Translations under genes and position numbers: made by a program
NCBI GenBank assembly: GCA_963402885.1
Contig: OY727099.1
Coordinates: forward strand, 25,129,001 to 25,193,000
Reading direction: 5' to 3'
DNA: 64,000 nt
Origin: Antedon bifida
Taxonomy: Eukaryota; Echinodermata; Crinoidea; Comatulida; Antedonidae
The notes under the pieces: generated by a model
The model's database searches: none
What the model was told of the DNA's origin: nothing
Seen by the model: the letters and a program-made list of their open reading frames with translations, nothing else
Shown: piece after piece, positions 1 through 12,700 of the stretch
Layout: each line of letters begins with the position of its first letter
Numbering within the stretch: position 1 is the stretch's first letter

Positions 1-214
1 CGAGGTGTCAAATTATGTAGTTAAAATGAAGCAGTAAGACACTTGTAGAATTTGAACATAATTGATGGAAGAAACATCAATTGAATAATTTTTATAAACA
101 TATAAACTTCAATAAAAAGGAGGAACACAGACATAAACTACATTTTAGTTAAGTCAAGTTAAACTCATGTGTAGTTATCATATGGATTAATTTTTGTTAA
201 TTATTTACAGTTTT

Positions 215-290
215 TTATGGATATGAATTCCGAAATAAAGAGAAATGAATGAATGAATTTAATGAATGAATGAATGAAAGAATGACGATG
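215..290 (+). repeat. Retroposon 3' tail ending in (AATG)n
   Basis: A stretch with ATTCCGAAATAAA runs into tandem AATG units. The same layout, TGGA then ATTC-GAAAT-AAA then (AATG)n, recurs near 2655 and 40615. This points to the 3' ends of one family of LINE- or SINE-like retroposons. No coding part is left here. Confidence 0.5.
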
Positions 291-374
291 TTTCTCCAGC
301 AAAATGGTAGAGTCTGCATACGAGGAAAACTATAATCAGTGGTTATATAGTATACTTCTATATTGTAATTGTAA

Positions 375-459
375 TAAACTACTGTGGAGTAGCTTTGCGT
401 CAGAGTAGGGCAAAACAATTACTCAACTCCCTGACGCAAAGCTACTCCACAGTAGTTTA
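375..459. repeat. Perfect 29-bp inverted repeat with 27-nt loop
   Basis: Bases 375-403 and 431-459 are exact reverse complements (core CTGTGGAGTAGCTTTGCGTC), separated by 27 nt. Pairing resumes beyond the arms after a one-base gap. A transcript of either strand would form a long, stable hairpin. It may be a foldback transposon remnant, and it sits directly before a SINE-like unit. Confidence 0.8.
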
Positions 460-528
460 ATTACAACCCTGTTGGTGCAGTACCCGCTGCTTACTTGGGC
501 TCGAATCTAGCCACTAGCCATCAGCGCA

Positions 529-605
529 AGCTCGATGGTTTAGAGGTATGAACGCCAGGCTGGTGATCTGGAGGTCGTGGGTTGGAGTCCCACCCCAAGC
601 AAAAC
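529..605 (+). mobile_element. tRNA-derived SINE head
   Basis: The unit has an A-box-like stretch (ATGGTTTAGAGG) and, further on, a B-box-like stretch (GGTTGGAGTCCCAC), the internal RNA polymerase III promoter layout. The B box has one mismatch to the usual GGTTCGANTCC. No full cloverleaf is evident, so I call it a SINE and not a tRNA gene. Confidence 0.5.
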
Positions 606-758
606 ATCTGACCAATTACTTCTATATTACAATACACGATACATTGATGTATGTGTCGGCTACATTGAGACAAAGTGAAGAGTGTGTACACCAGGCACAA
701 TTCTCTCAATTAATAGTAAATTAATTGGTTTTAATATTAATGTTAAGAGTTTATATAC

Positions 759-3700
759 CTGTTTGTTATGTCCTTGAATCCAGTTTAAAATCACTGCTCT
801 GGTCTTGTCCGGTACTTGCTCCTTCAATGACCATTCATCAAAACCGTCTCCCGTCTTCTCCAACGCTAAACGCAATTCTTCACACAACCCTACGATGTTC
901 TTATTCGGGGCAGCTGGACGATATGGCATGAACTTACTGTTGGTGGACGTATTAACCTCATAAACGCCATTGTTATATTCCATATTTGACAAGCTACTGC
1001 CTACAAAGTAAAAGGAAATTAATAATTGTTTAAGATTTATTAATTTACAAATTGGTTTTATTAGAGCTTAGAGAATTTGACGAATCGTGAACATGTAGCG
1101 TGTAAAAACAAGTAGCACCAATTTCCTGTCCTTTGTATTGTATAATCATTGCAAGACGAAAACTGTTGGAATTTTCCATTGTTATTTGTTGTGAATAAAC
1201 TTTACGGAAATCTAATGAACTGATGGTTTTGGTTCAATGGCGCGAATTAACGAGAGAAAAGAAAATAAAAAAACAATAACGCCCGACAGGTTATTAGCAA
1301 GATTATTAATTAAAAGAGTGATTTAATCAATAATAAATGACATGAAATGAAATTTGTTTACAGTAATATGAATTATTATTTGCTAAATATTCAATTACAA
1401 AAATCAAAACTCACTACGTCAACAAAATCTGTGAAAACAAATTGTAAATATAAATTTGAAGAATAGCTATTATGCTATTTCCAAAAAGATTATCTACAGT
1501 CATATAAAAATGTCATTATAATATCCATCAATATGATTGACATCTTTGAAAGTAATTGACAGTTTAATTTCATGTAATATTAGATTAAATTTGATACCAG
1601 AAACCACAATTTATTATTTCATCAGCTTGTTAAATATTGTACTATTCTTTCATAAGACTTACACATATCCATAACTGCTTTTTGTGATCGAGAAAACTTT
1701 TAGCACCACTAACTTGCCAGAAATTAACTTGGATAAAGAAATAAGCATGTACACAAACTGACTTTAGATTTGTGGTGGTAAATAACCCAAATCATGTGTT
1801 GAAGAATCAAAATAGTTTAGTGAATGTTTTAAATACTATCACAATTTCTCAGTCAACAAGAAAAAGCTACAAATTAAAATGATCAAATGAATATGTTTTT
1901 TTGTTATATTAAACAATAACCACAAACATGAAGTTAGCCTAGATGTGAGATAATTTCCCGAATGATCATAAACTGTAATTTATTGTAGATCCTTTGTTTG
2001 TGGTTTTGTAAAACTGCAATAAAGGATTCTTTTATTTAAAAATTATGTAATGTACCTAGACAACAAACCTGTTTGTACCATGCTCTCAGACCCAACTTTA
2101 TACTATGTTACTGTATATTTAAACTACATGCCTTTTCTATTTTCTTAAGCATTGTCTACACTATCAAACTTTATGTGACAACAAATATGATGTGCCCATA
2201 TGATGTCATATCACTACCATATTTGGTCATATCACTACCATATTTGGGAACATCAAATTTTTTTTGTCAAACTAGTTTGATAGTGTAGAGAGAGCTTTAG
2301 AAAGTGAATATTAGTTCACCTAGTGGGTGATACTGATAGCCATCTGCACATGCTCACAAACCAATCAAGCGTTGTGATAGCTTTTGTAAACTACTCTACT
2401 CTATTTTCCCACTTATTATTCACCTACTGTATAATAAAAACAAAATGAAACCGAAAGACCTCAATAATGAACTGTATTATGAGTCATACTTTTGATTTTA
2501 TTTCACATCATGTTAAATCACCATGCAATATTTATACATTAATAAACTAGAATCAATGGGATATAAATAAACTGGTATATAAATAAAGTGAAGAAAGAGA
2601 CGAGAAGTAGAAATGAGCAGAAGTATAATGTTTAATAATCAGTTTTTCTCTTCTTTTTTTTGTATGATTTGTATGGATGTACTATTCGAAATAAAGGAAA
2701 TGAATGATTGAATGACATAAAATAATAAAATACATACAGCATTTGCATTGAAATAATAACTAAGAAAAATAAATAAGAATTTATCTCTTTAATCTCAAAC
2801 AACCATGAGATTCATGAATTTTTATTTCATAAATTTTCATTGTTAAGAAAAAAGGAGAGGGGAGGGGAAAGGGTTTATTCTACTGCAATTAAATCTAAAA
2901 TGAATATAAAAAACTACTGTAGCATTTGAAGACATTTCAATTAGAATATAAATGTGTATCTTATTTATTGTTGTAGTTTTGTTATGAAAATCCTCTTTAC
3001 GCAGAGAGACTTGATACCTCAAACTAGTTTGCATAAAATATCATGCCCTAAATAAAGATACTATCTATATTTCAACATTCATTAATAATACAATTCAATA
3101 TTAAAATATATTCATTTCGTATGCTGAATATGTGCCGATGAATTTCATAGGCCTACATTATGAAAGGCGCTTAAACGAAACTGTTCATGGAGTCTAAATT
3201 TATCTCTCAACTGAAAACCCTTGGCTTGAACCTTTGCCCGTGATATGCCCTTAATCCCAAAACCACAATCCAATACCTAGAATTCACTTGTGAAAAAAAC
3301 AGAGTATTAGAAAAAAATGTGTGGAAAAAATAAAATAACAAATCGTATTTACATAAAGTGACAGCACTAGAGTTTAATAATCTTTTTGCTTAAGTAAAGA
3401 CAGTTAAGCACTTAAGTGAAAAACTGAGGTTTTATTTATCAAAACTAGTTTTTTTTTTCTTTTTTGATTTTTGTTTCGTTTGAATTGAAAAAATAAATTA
3501 TATATATGCTTTGGTTAATTTGAAACTGATTTAAGCAAAAGTATTGACTTTAAAAAAACATTAAAAAGTTAAGGTGATTTTTTTGCTAAGCACGTTTATT
3601 AACTCTGACTCCAGCTCTCAACGTGGGACACTGTTTATAATTTATCAAACTTAAACAAATACAGATTGTGTTCTAATATCTGTTTCTAAACTCAACATTT

Positions 3701-6700
3701 CTCGCGACATGTCAATCAAAGCGTGAACAATATGGCTGACAAGCTCCCGCTAAGAGGTACTACTAAAGGAAATGTCATGTAGCAATTGCGAGACACATCG
3801 TAACACTCCCTCGTGGAATTAGTACCAATTACGTACTGACGTATGTAACAGCCTGGATAGGTAACGGTAAAGCAAAAGCGCAGAGAAGATTACCAGAAAT
3901 GTGTTACAGGGAAAAGTAACACCCCAGAAAATGACAACATAATTGCAAGAGGATTTAAGCTTTACAAATCCATCATTCTCATCAGTTTTTGGTCCTTTTT
4001 TTTTTATAGCAGATGTTGATGAGAAAGAGGTTTATTAACCCCTTCCAACCAAAATCAATTATTCATTAATTTTAACTTACTAATTGAAAATTCATGATCA
4101 CAGCATTAGTTCAAGTAGCAATTATATTTATACCAATCTTTCTAATCTAAAATTGCAGTAACTTGCCACCTTTATAGAGTATACATATGCACTAATTCTT
4201 CTTTCCCTCCTTCCTCACCTCCACCGCCCCCCCACTCCCTACCCACTACACACCATTCCCTACAGTATAACATCATTTATCTTTCCTCAACCAAATGTAC
4301 ACAAAATGTATTGAATTCTAACATTTCTGAATCCAACCCTCCTAACAGCAATGTATACTACTAAGTTGCAATATTTTGTAGTACAGTACAATTAATATTA
4401 ACTACAGCACAACAGCCCTGAATGGGGGTGGTTGCACGCACATTTCTTTTTGTAATGTCCCCTTAATAGAGGTCCCCAAAAGGAGTACTCCTATATGACT
4501 GTGTATATAATGTAATTTGGGAATAATATCATCTTAGGTTTGGTCTCAATAGATAAAACGAAGATACTTACACAAAAAGAAAGTAAACTTAATAAACACA
4601 TGTCCCTTGCTGTAGTGGACACGGTGCCCCTTATCTTTAGACAACTCTAAGTACCTTGTCATGCGTGACAATGTTGTTAATGTCACTTAGAAGGCTCATC
4701 CATTTGTCACACTATGAATCATTGGAACTTAAAAAGTCATTTCTCTTAACTTTTCTAAGTACTGTAGACTCATTGTAAAATGGAGAATTTGAATTGAGAA
4801 CTCTATAATTGGGAGATTTTTTGGGGGAGATATAAAAAATGGAAACTAAAGGGTACATTATACAGCAAGAGAACAATGACAATGGGTACATTGACAGGAA
4901 GAATAGATTTCAGGACACAATGACAATTGCTACACATGACATGCTAATTAAATTTAATAATTGTTTCACATGACATGCAAATTAAATTTAATAATTGCTA
5001 CACATGACATGTTATTGGAAATAAGTTTACTTTTTTGTCGACTTAATGGGTTATCCAGGTATTCTTTTTATACATTGTATATTTTAACTTTTATGTATGA
5101 ATATCAAATAAAATCAATCAATCAATCAATCAATTAAATTTAATAATTGTTACACATGACATGTAAATTAAATTTGATATTTTGTTATAGTGACATCATA
5201 TTCAATGTGACATTTTAATTAAATATAATTGTCTTATGAACATTGTATGTAAAATTATTTTTTGACACAAATATCAACTTTTGAAAGGATCAATGCAAAA
5301 CAATTTAGAATTAAATTTTTTTCTCACTTATGACGGAATGCAATGACGTACAAACAACAAAAGTAATTTGACCAATCACAAGTAGCAGATCATCTCAAAC
5401 TGTTATGTGATTGGTCAACTAAGTGTATGTCCTTGTGATTGTTCTAATGACAACAAAGCAAGATTACATAAATCAACTAATAAAAACACAAAATGTGATT
5501 TTTATATTTTATATACTGTACAGCAGGCCAGACTATATTTACATTACACAAAAGGTTTACTACTGATTGTTAAAAATAATAATTGATAATAAATAATTAT
5601 TTCTGAAGAAAGGACAATAATTAAAACTGTTAAGTCAAAAGTTGAGCAGCGTTTTTTGTAAGAAACATTTCTTGTTCATTTTCCCCCATAGATTTAAGTT
5701 TAGATAACTATAATAACCTCAAATTGAACCTGTTGTTATTGGAAATACATATTGGTACATTGGGAAAATAAAAGTCTAAATAGGGTTGTTGATTCTTGCA
5801 ATTTATTACTATCTTATCTCCATATCAGGTCATTCCGACAAGTTGTACTGTAATCTATAAAGCCCTTTTTTCTGATCCCATAATTCCTTACAAATTACAT
5901 CACGTTATGCATCGTGATCACTTTATACGTAATGACACGTATTTGACTCCAAGAGCACATGGCATTCTGCTAAATATTAATTTAACATTTTTCAATTGGT
6001 CAGCAAATCAAATACACCTTCAGAAAGCAACAAGTGTTGTGGATGCAGAAGCTACTAGAGCACTCATTGTAATGCTCTGTTGTTTGGTAGTTGCTTCTCA
6101 AATCCCTATCTATCTGTTTCATACACTGTATTAAGCTAGGACAGTGGGAAAGTGGAGGGGGGAGGATATGTGTAGAATATATCAGTCATAATAATAATAT
6201 ACTGTATTACTATATTAGAACTCTAAAAGTTATCTATGTTAAAACACTTAGTATGGCCATATTCAACATGTTAAAGAGATTAATATAATTGTGGGTTAAC
6301 TATTACAGCTATCAAATTGTTTTTACTTTGCAACATACATGGACATCATTGGAAGAAACGAAATGTTATAGTTGTTCTATAAAAATATCTTTATCTATGG
6401 ATGGAATAGAAAGGTAAAAAAGGAGGCCAACTTATTATGTAAAACTAAAAGAAAAAAATAAAAAGCTTTCCCAAAAATATAGGTCACATTGTGTAAACGT
6501 CAACAAAATCAGCGACATAAAGATTTTCAAAATCAACGGAAACAAATATTTTAATATGTACCATGTGACAGCCGACAGGACATTGTATTATTTCGAAAAG
6601 ACAATAACACAGTGAGGTTGTTTTCGACAAATGCTCACTTTATTTCCTAAAATGGGACGTGTGAAGCGATGCGTGAACAACGATAATCGCAGGGTTCACA

Positions 6701-9700
6701 GGAATTGCTTAATAGACAATAATGACTTGGCTAGTCAGACAGTTGAAAAACAATTATTTGTCTTGACCATAAAACAAAAGAAGTGTTAAGTGACCGTGTG
6801 AGTTGAGTACAAATGTGAATATCAAGAGATGATAGGGGATGTTGAACAGTTCATCTACACATAAATCAAACCTATAAATCACACACTGTGATGATCTGAT
6901 GTTAACCAATGTAAAATCAATTTAAAGCTCTGTCTAAGCTTACTATCAAACTTTATGTGACAAAAACATGTGACGTGCCCATATATGGACATGAGGATAA
7001 CATATCACTATTATATTTAAGGATATCACTACTATATTTGGGCACATCACATTTGTCAAACTAATTAGTGTAGACAGAGCTTAACATTAACACTATCGGA
7101 GCATTTGCTATGCGAGAACTTAAGAGCATCAAAGTTTTACAAACAATTGAGAGCAACCATCTTTCTAAATAAGTTTTATTTATAAATTTTCTCTTCTCTG
7201 AAAAACCAGAATTATGGTCTCAACAAAATGGTTCTGAATTTGTATTTAGAGATCATGTCAAAATGATTCTGCAGTTACTGCAGTATAAATACATTTTAAA
7301 ACAGCAATAATGTATGATTTTATTTTGTTTCAATGTAGAAGCTTATGAGGCAATAAACAGTGTGTGATTACCAAAAAAAAGTTTGCTAATGAATTGCATA
7401 AACAGGCTAAAAGATAGTTACTGCAATAACTGTAGTAGAATAGTTTTGCCATGGTCTCAAACTAGTTTGACAAAAAAAGTGTAATGTGCCCAAATATGGT
7501 AGTGATACACCCAAATTTGGTAGTGATATGACATCATCATGTCCATATATGGGCACATTTTTCACATAAAGTTTGATAGATTAGACAAAGCTTTACACAT
7601 TCATAGATAGTTTAGTTTTTTCTTTAAAGCTCTAGCTAAACTATCAAACTAGTTTAACAAAAAAGTGTGATGTGCCCAGATATAGTAGTGATATGCCCAG
7701 ATATGGTAGTGATATTATCATGTCTATATATGGGCACATCATATTTTGTTGTCACATAAAGTTTGATAGTGTAGACGGAGCTTCAGGGAAATGTAAATCT
7801 ATTATACTGTCATTTAAGGTTCAGCGAGAGTTCATACGGTACAATATGAATGTCATTTTACAACATTAGTAGATTAAATTCTATCACATCATTAAAATTC
7901 CATCATGTTCAAGGCTAACATACCTCAATGTAGGTGTGTTTATATAATCATCATTGTTTATTATGTCAATACCTATAGTATTGATAACAAGTATAAATAT
8001 TGATTTATATGGTGTATTGAAAAATGACGCGTGGAGAATAGTACCAAGCTCGTAGTCACAGGTTTAAATGGTCGAATGAATCCTTTTTATTTTTTCTGAA
8101 GTGCCCTTTTCAAAAGAGAAAGGGCTATGTGCTCAAGACAATTTTTGCTCCTTTTGTGGAAAAAAAGACATGGACATAAAAATCCAGGCTGTCTTCAGTT
8201 AATAATTCATGATTGTGAAAATAATCAGAAAAATAAACTTCCATTAACAAACTTATCAACAAACTCGGCAGACCATAAAAGCAATGTAAAAACAGGGATA
8301 AAGATCACACATATTGTACAGGATTATACCCCTTATAAGCAGGGGTTAGGTGCTATGTACTATGGTCTCAAATGGAAGACAGATGGAATAGAAAGGGGTC
8401 CAATTATAAGCCCAAACAAGTAGTTAATACCACGTCCCAAAGCTAGGTTAAGGCAGTATATCAAAAAGAAACAGGGAGATGGATATCATGTCCCAATGGG
8501 AACGTAGGTAGGCTGAGACAGGTATCGAAAAGAAACAAGGGGGAAAATACTCTTCCCATGGGGCATAGGTGAGCTAAAGCACACAACACATTTTGTCGTT
8601 GGGGTGGGTACTCTTGATAGATGTGATAGTGTAGGGGAAGATAAGTTATAATAAGCATGGGGTCAAGTTATTAGGGATGTCGTTTACAACATGTCCACAA
8701 GCCTGATAACAGTATTTTACCTAATGTTATTATGTTATCAAAATACAAATTGATGGTAATGGTAGATGAACCCTACTATTGCCCCAAAAGGGTGTTATCG
8801 TGACCTAATTTTTGGAGGGTGGTTGGGGGAAAATTAATCTTTAGTTAATGTTCCTTCCCCTTAAATTCATTGAATTAGCTTAGCTTAAAAGGTCTGTTCT
8901 TTTCAAAATGAAAATTGAATCTGTATAAATTAAACAAAATGTGGTAAAAACACCAATACAAAGAAGTCTATCCAGCCGAGTATAGATGAAAACCATGGGC
9001 TTAAAGCTAAACAAATGGGATTATAACTGAGATGAACTTCTAGAGAGGTTTGAATTTCACATACCATACAATACATTATAAATATAGTCAGATTTTGGCA
9101 CTTTTTTATATCCCCTGTTCCAATAAACGTAATCATTACGTAGATGGCATAAAGACTCTTTAATGAACTCATGACAAGAAGAAATGTTTTAAATTAAACG
9201 GCAAAGGTAACCCCTTATCATTCATTTTCAGATAGGTACATCTGGTATGTATTACTGCTATTACTATCGCTTTCTTCAAAAGAACAAAAGTGTCAGCACC
9301 AATCATTGTTGAGCAGGGTAAACGGTAGCACTGTAAACAAGTATTGCTAGAGTGGGGGTAGGGTTGAGTGATTGATGTTGGGAAAAATGAATCTAATTAT
9401 TAGAGGTCATTGAACTTGGTCAACTGATGCCCTTGTTTTAAAGCAGAGGACGATTATTAAAGCGTGATGGGTTATTAAATAATTATTACCGTTTGAGAGG
9501 CATGTAGCTTAAACCCTGGGCGTTACGTATCCCCATATTTCTGTTTGTGTGCTGACATATAAACTAATACTTTCTCCCTTTTTTTACTTGTTTCCACAAC
9601 ACTATTTTTTGTTTGTGCTTTATGATTTCAAAACAATTAAAACTTTTAAGATTTAAGAAAAGTTTCTTCTATAAAGGCTATGTTCTCTATGCTTCATTAA

Positions 9701-12700
9701 GTTTGTTCAAATTTTTTTAACATTACAACAGAAGGAACACAGACATGTTATTTGCTTCGCATGAGGAAATAACACGAGGAATATGGGGGTGGGTTTTAAA
9801 TCAAGTTAGTTTTGTTATTGCTGTGCACTTTAATAGTTTCATTGGCATTTATGAAAACCAGAATACCACGCAATTTACAATAAAAGAATAAAAATCAAAA
9901 GAAATATAATAAATTAATATACGTCAATATTAATATTTCAATTTTGTTTTGATAACGACGAGATGAGATGTGTGCAATTGCAGCCTACCCACATAATTGA
10001 ATGTTATCTAGGTGTTGACACATTGAGAAACTAAAAAAGGAATGAAATTTAAATGTGAGGGGGAGAGAGAGGTCACAAACCAGAGGGTGAGAGGTCACAA
10101 ACCAGGGGAAAGAGGTCACAAACCAGGGGAGAGAGGTCACGAACCAGGGGTTGGCATATTGTGGTTAGACATGTGAATAATTATGAATAATAAGTAATAG
10201 TCACTTCATTTATATTTCTAAAGTATAATTTTTATAATAATAATTATTAATAAGGTTATATTGCATGATAATGCATTATAACATAATAAGCATTATGCAA
10301 GTAGTTGAACTTTCTACCTAGAACTTCTCTCATAAATGGACACCAGCCACCAGCCACAAACGCATATTGTTCTTTATATTTAATCAGTGCATTTTGTTTT
10401 ACTTCATCCTAATTAAAAAATCAAATCAAGATTCAAGAAATTACTCTTTTAAACAAAGATGCCGGTATTAGATTTTTCTGTGACACATGGTTGTATAAAA
10501 CTTGTCCAAATATGGTTATTACAGACAGCAAACAAAACAATAATTAATATATCTATGCCAAAGGTGAAACCAAATTTAAAAACCATGTCTATGGAACTAT
10601 TAAAGTTAGAAGATAATCGTCAATATTTATGACAACATTTAAGATTCAATGAATACATAAGTAAATCTATGAATGAAATGGAGTGTGAATTCAAGTTAAT
10701 GCTGACATTAATAGCAAATTATTGGATGAGTGATCTGAGAAAGCAGTGTGAATGCAAGTTAAGGCTGACATTATTAGATGAGTGATCGGAGAAAAAAGAG
10801 GATATGCATCAAACATAATCACTCTATAAATAATTAATAAAACTGTGAATAAATGATTAAGTTTACTCTCAGTATAATCTATTCCCTTCTGTCTCTCGTT
10901 TTTTTTATCTGAATTTTTATTCCACAACAGATGGTTAGAGTAGTGTCTAGTTGTACTTGTACATGCTGAACTATTATTAGAAATGAGTTGAAAAGAATTA
11001 AAATATTGAGAACATATAAATTGCATGTCTTTACGATTAAAATGTGAAGAAAATGAAGGTATCTCTTGGTTGGATGGTTGGGAAGAAAGAAAAAGGGATT
11101 TGTAGGGAAAGAAGGATTGAGAGGAAGAGGGAAGACGAAGGAAAAGGGAAGTTAGATTAGAGTGAATGGAAATTTAAAGGGGATGGGAAATTTGATGTTT
11201 GGTATTAACAAATTGAGCATTTTAAATAAATGTCATTCGTTTATTCAAGAGAAAGACATGATACTAGCTTCTTTAGGCATAATAATTGATTAAATTCTAA
11301 ATGCATTACTGTATAGGCCTATCCTTATCCAACACAACCTAGAATATAATTTAGTATTACACAAACCAGTCAATTCAGTCTCACTACCTTAAGTTTATTC
11401 TAAAGCATAAAACGTTATGTGATGTGGCCATATATAGACATGATGTCATATCCCTACCATATTTGGGCATATCCCTACCATATTTGGGCACATCACACTT
11501 TTTTGTCAAACGAGTTTGACAGTGTAGACAAAGCTTTATGTTTGATACATGGTATAAATTAAGTTTCTCTTGGAAATCGCCTGTACTTTAGTAAGTACAC
11601 TATATCTATTCTTTCTGTGGTTTTAATGTACTACTGTCAATTAAATGGCCCCTGGATACGTTCTAAGTTCATAATCATTTGATAGACAGAAAGATGACAT
11701 AAAATATATACAATATAATAGAAGTATCCTATAAACACAGTTTCTGTTTTGGTTTTTTTTAAAGACTTATTTATAGCCTTTCTTTTTATCAGCCGTGTTC
11801 TTCAATACATTGTTCTTGTTGGAGAGTTATCACTATTTCATTTTCAATAATCAATGTTGTATACAGTCTAGTTTATTGTATAATACTTTATCTTCATATG
11901 TTATAGTACAATTTAATTTAAGTAGCGGTTGATAATCCATGGCAGAAGCAGCAATATAGAAATTAAATTCTTCAGTAAAAATTATTTTAGTGACAATTCA
12001 ATCTAATAAATCTAATTTCAATATTGTATGAAATAAATTCAAAGATAATATAGTATTTTACTGGGACACTGTGTTATACATAGTTTACTAGGTTCAACAA
12101 GCATAGCTCACAAAAGGATACAGTCTCATAAATTAATTGTGTGATAATATAACTTCTACAAGATTTGAACCTGAGACCTCTCACTGACAGGGCGAGCATC
12201 ATAACCATTTGACCACTTCATATTTTTTTTCTCCAATTAATAGCCTAACTAAAATGTTATATTCACTTCTATATTTATATATTGATGTGAATAAATTATT
12301 TTATAAAACATTATTCAACCAATAAAGTTATATCTCTGACGGTATGTCAATTCTTTACAGTACACATTATTTAAAAAAATGTATACCTCCTGTTACAGAA
12401 TGTAAAGTTAACATTAAAACTTACCATTTAGCTTAACTTTCTTCTTTCTTCTTCGAAACATGATTGTATTGTAAATCTCCAAAGATATTCCCACAAAATT
12501 TATAAATCAATTGTACTCGATGACAGGTACAAGACAATTTGGCAAAGGGTGCAAAAACACAGCAGCTGCTGAAATCTGCCTACAGAAATGACATAGGACT
12601 CAACAACCAGCAGCTAGCAAAATGGATGAATCATGGCTGAGTATGACGACGGTGCTGGTAACCCTAGCCTAGGCTATTACCAATCATAACAAGGCTAGCT

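Larger units (their letters stand above)
1..758. other. Liprin-beta intron 2 (left end), repeat-bearing
   Basis: On the minus strand this is the intron downstream of liprin-beta exon 2. It holds an AATG-rich retroposon tail, a perfect 29-bp inverted repeat and a tRNA-like SINE head, each listed separately. I see no exon in it. The next liprin-beta exon must lie beyond the left edge. Confidence 0.6.
1001..12424. other. Liprin-beta intron 1, left part
   Basis: This AT-rich intron sequence holds MITEs at 2147, 6925, 7249, 7458 and 7627, a retroposon tail at 2655, tandem repeats at 4928, 10060 and 10690, and a fragment of the CCCCTTAAT family at 4437. Around 3700-3870 there is a slightly GC- and CpG-richer patch without a supportable ORF. 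At 5368-5420 TTGACCAATCACA is mirrored by TGTGATTGGTCAA, a small inverted repeat with CCAAT boxes. Short ORFs at 5796-6134 and 8127-8423 show no recognisable domain. Confidence 0.6.

Noticed and set aside
529..605. A functional tRNA gene
   Set aside because: The B box has a mismatch and no cloverleaf can be drawn with confidence. The SINE units at 12155, 28345, 33545, 34971 and 62931 were judged in the same way.
2073..2288. 71-codon ORF with VYTIKLYVTT and SLPYLV repeats
   Set aside because: It is the MITE sequence read in frame; the same peptide words appear at other MITE copies.
3700..3870. CpG-richer patch with ATGGCTGACAAGCTCCCGCT
   Set aside because: It has an ATG and a weak GTACTA donor-like site, but too little coding sequence and no relative to support an exon.
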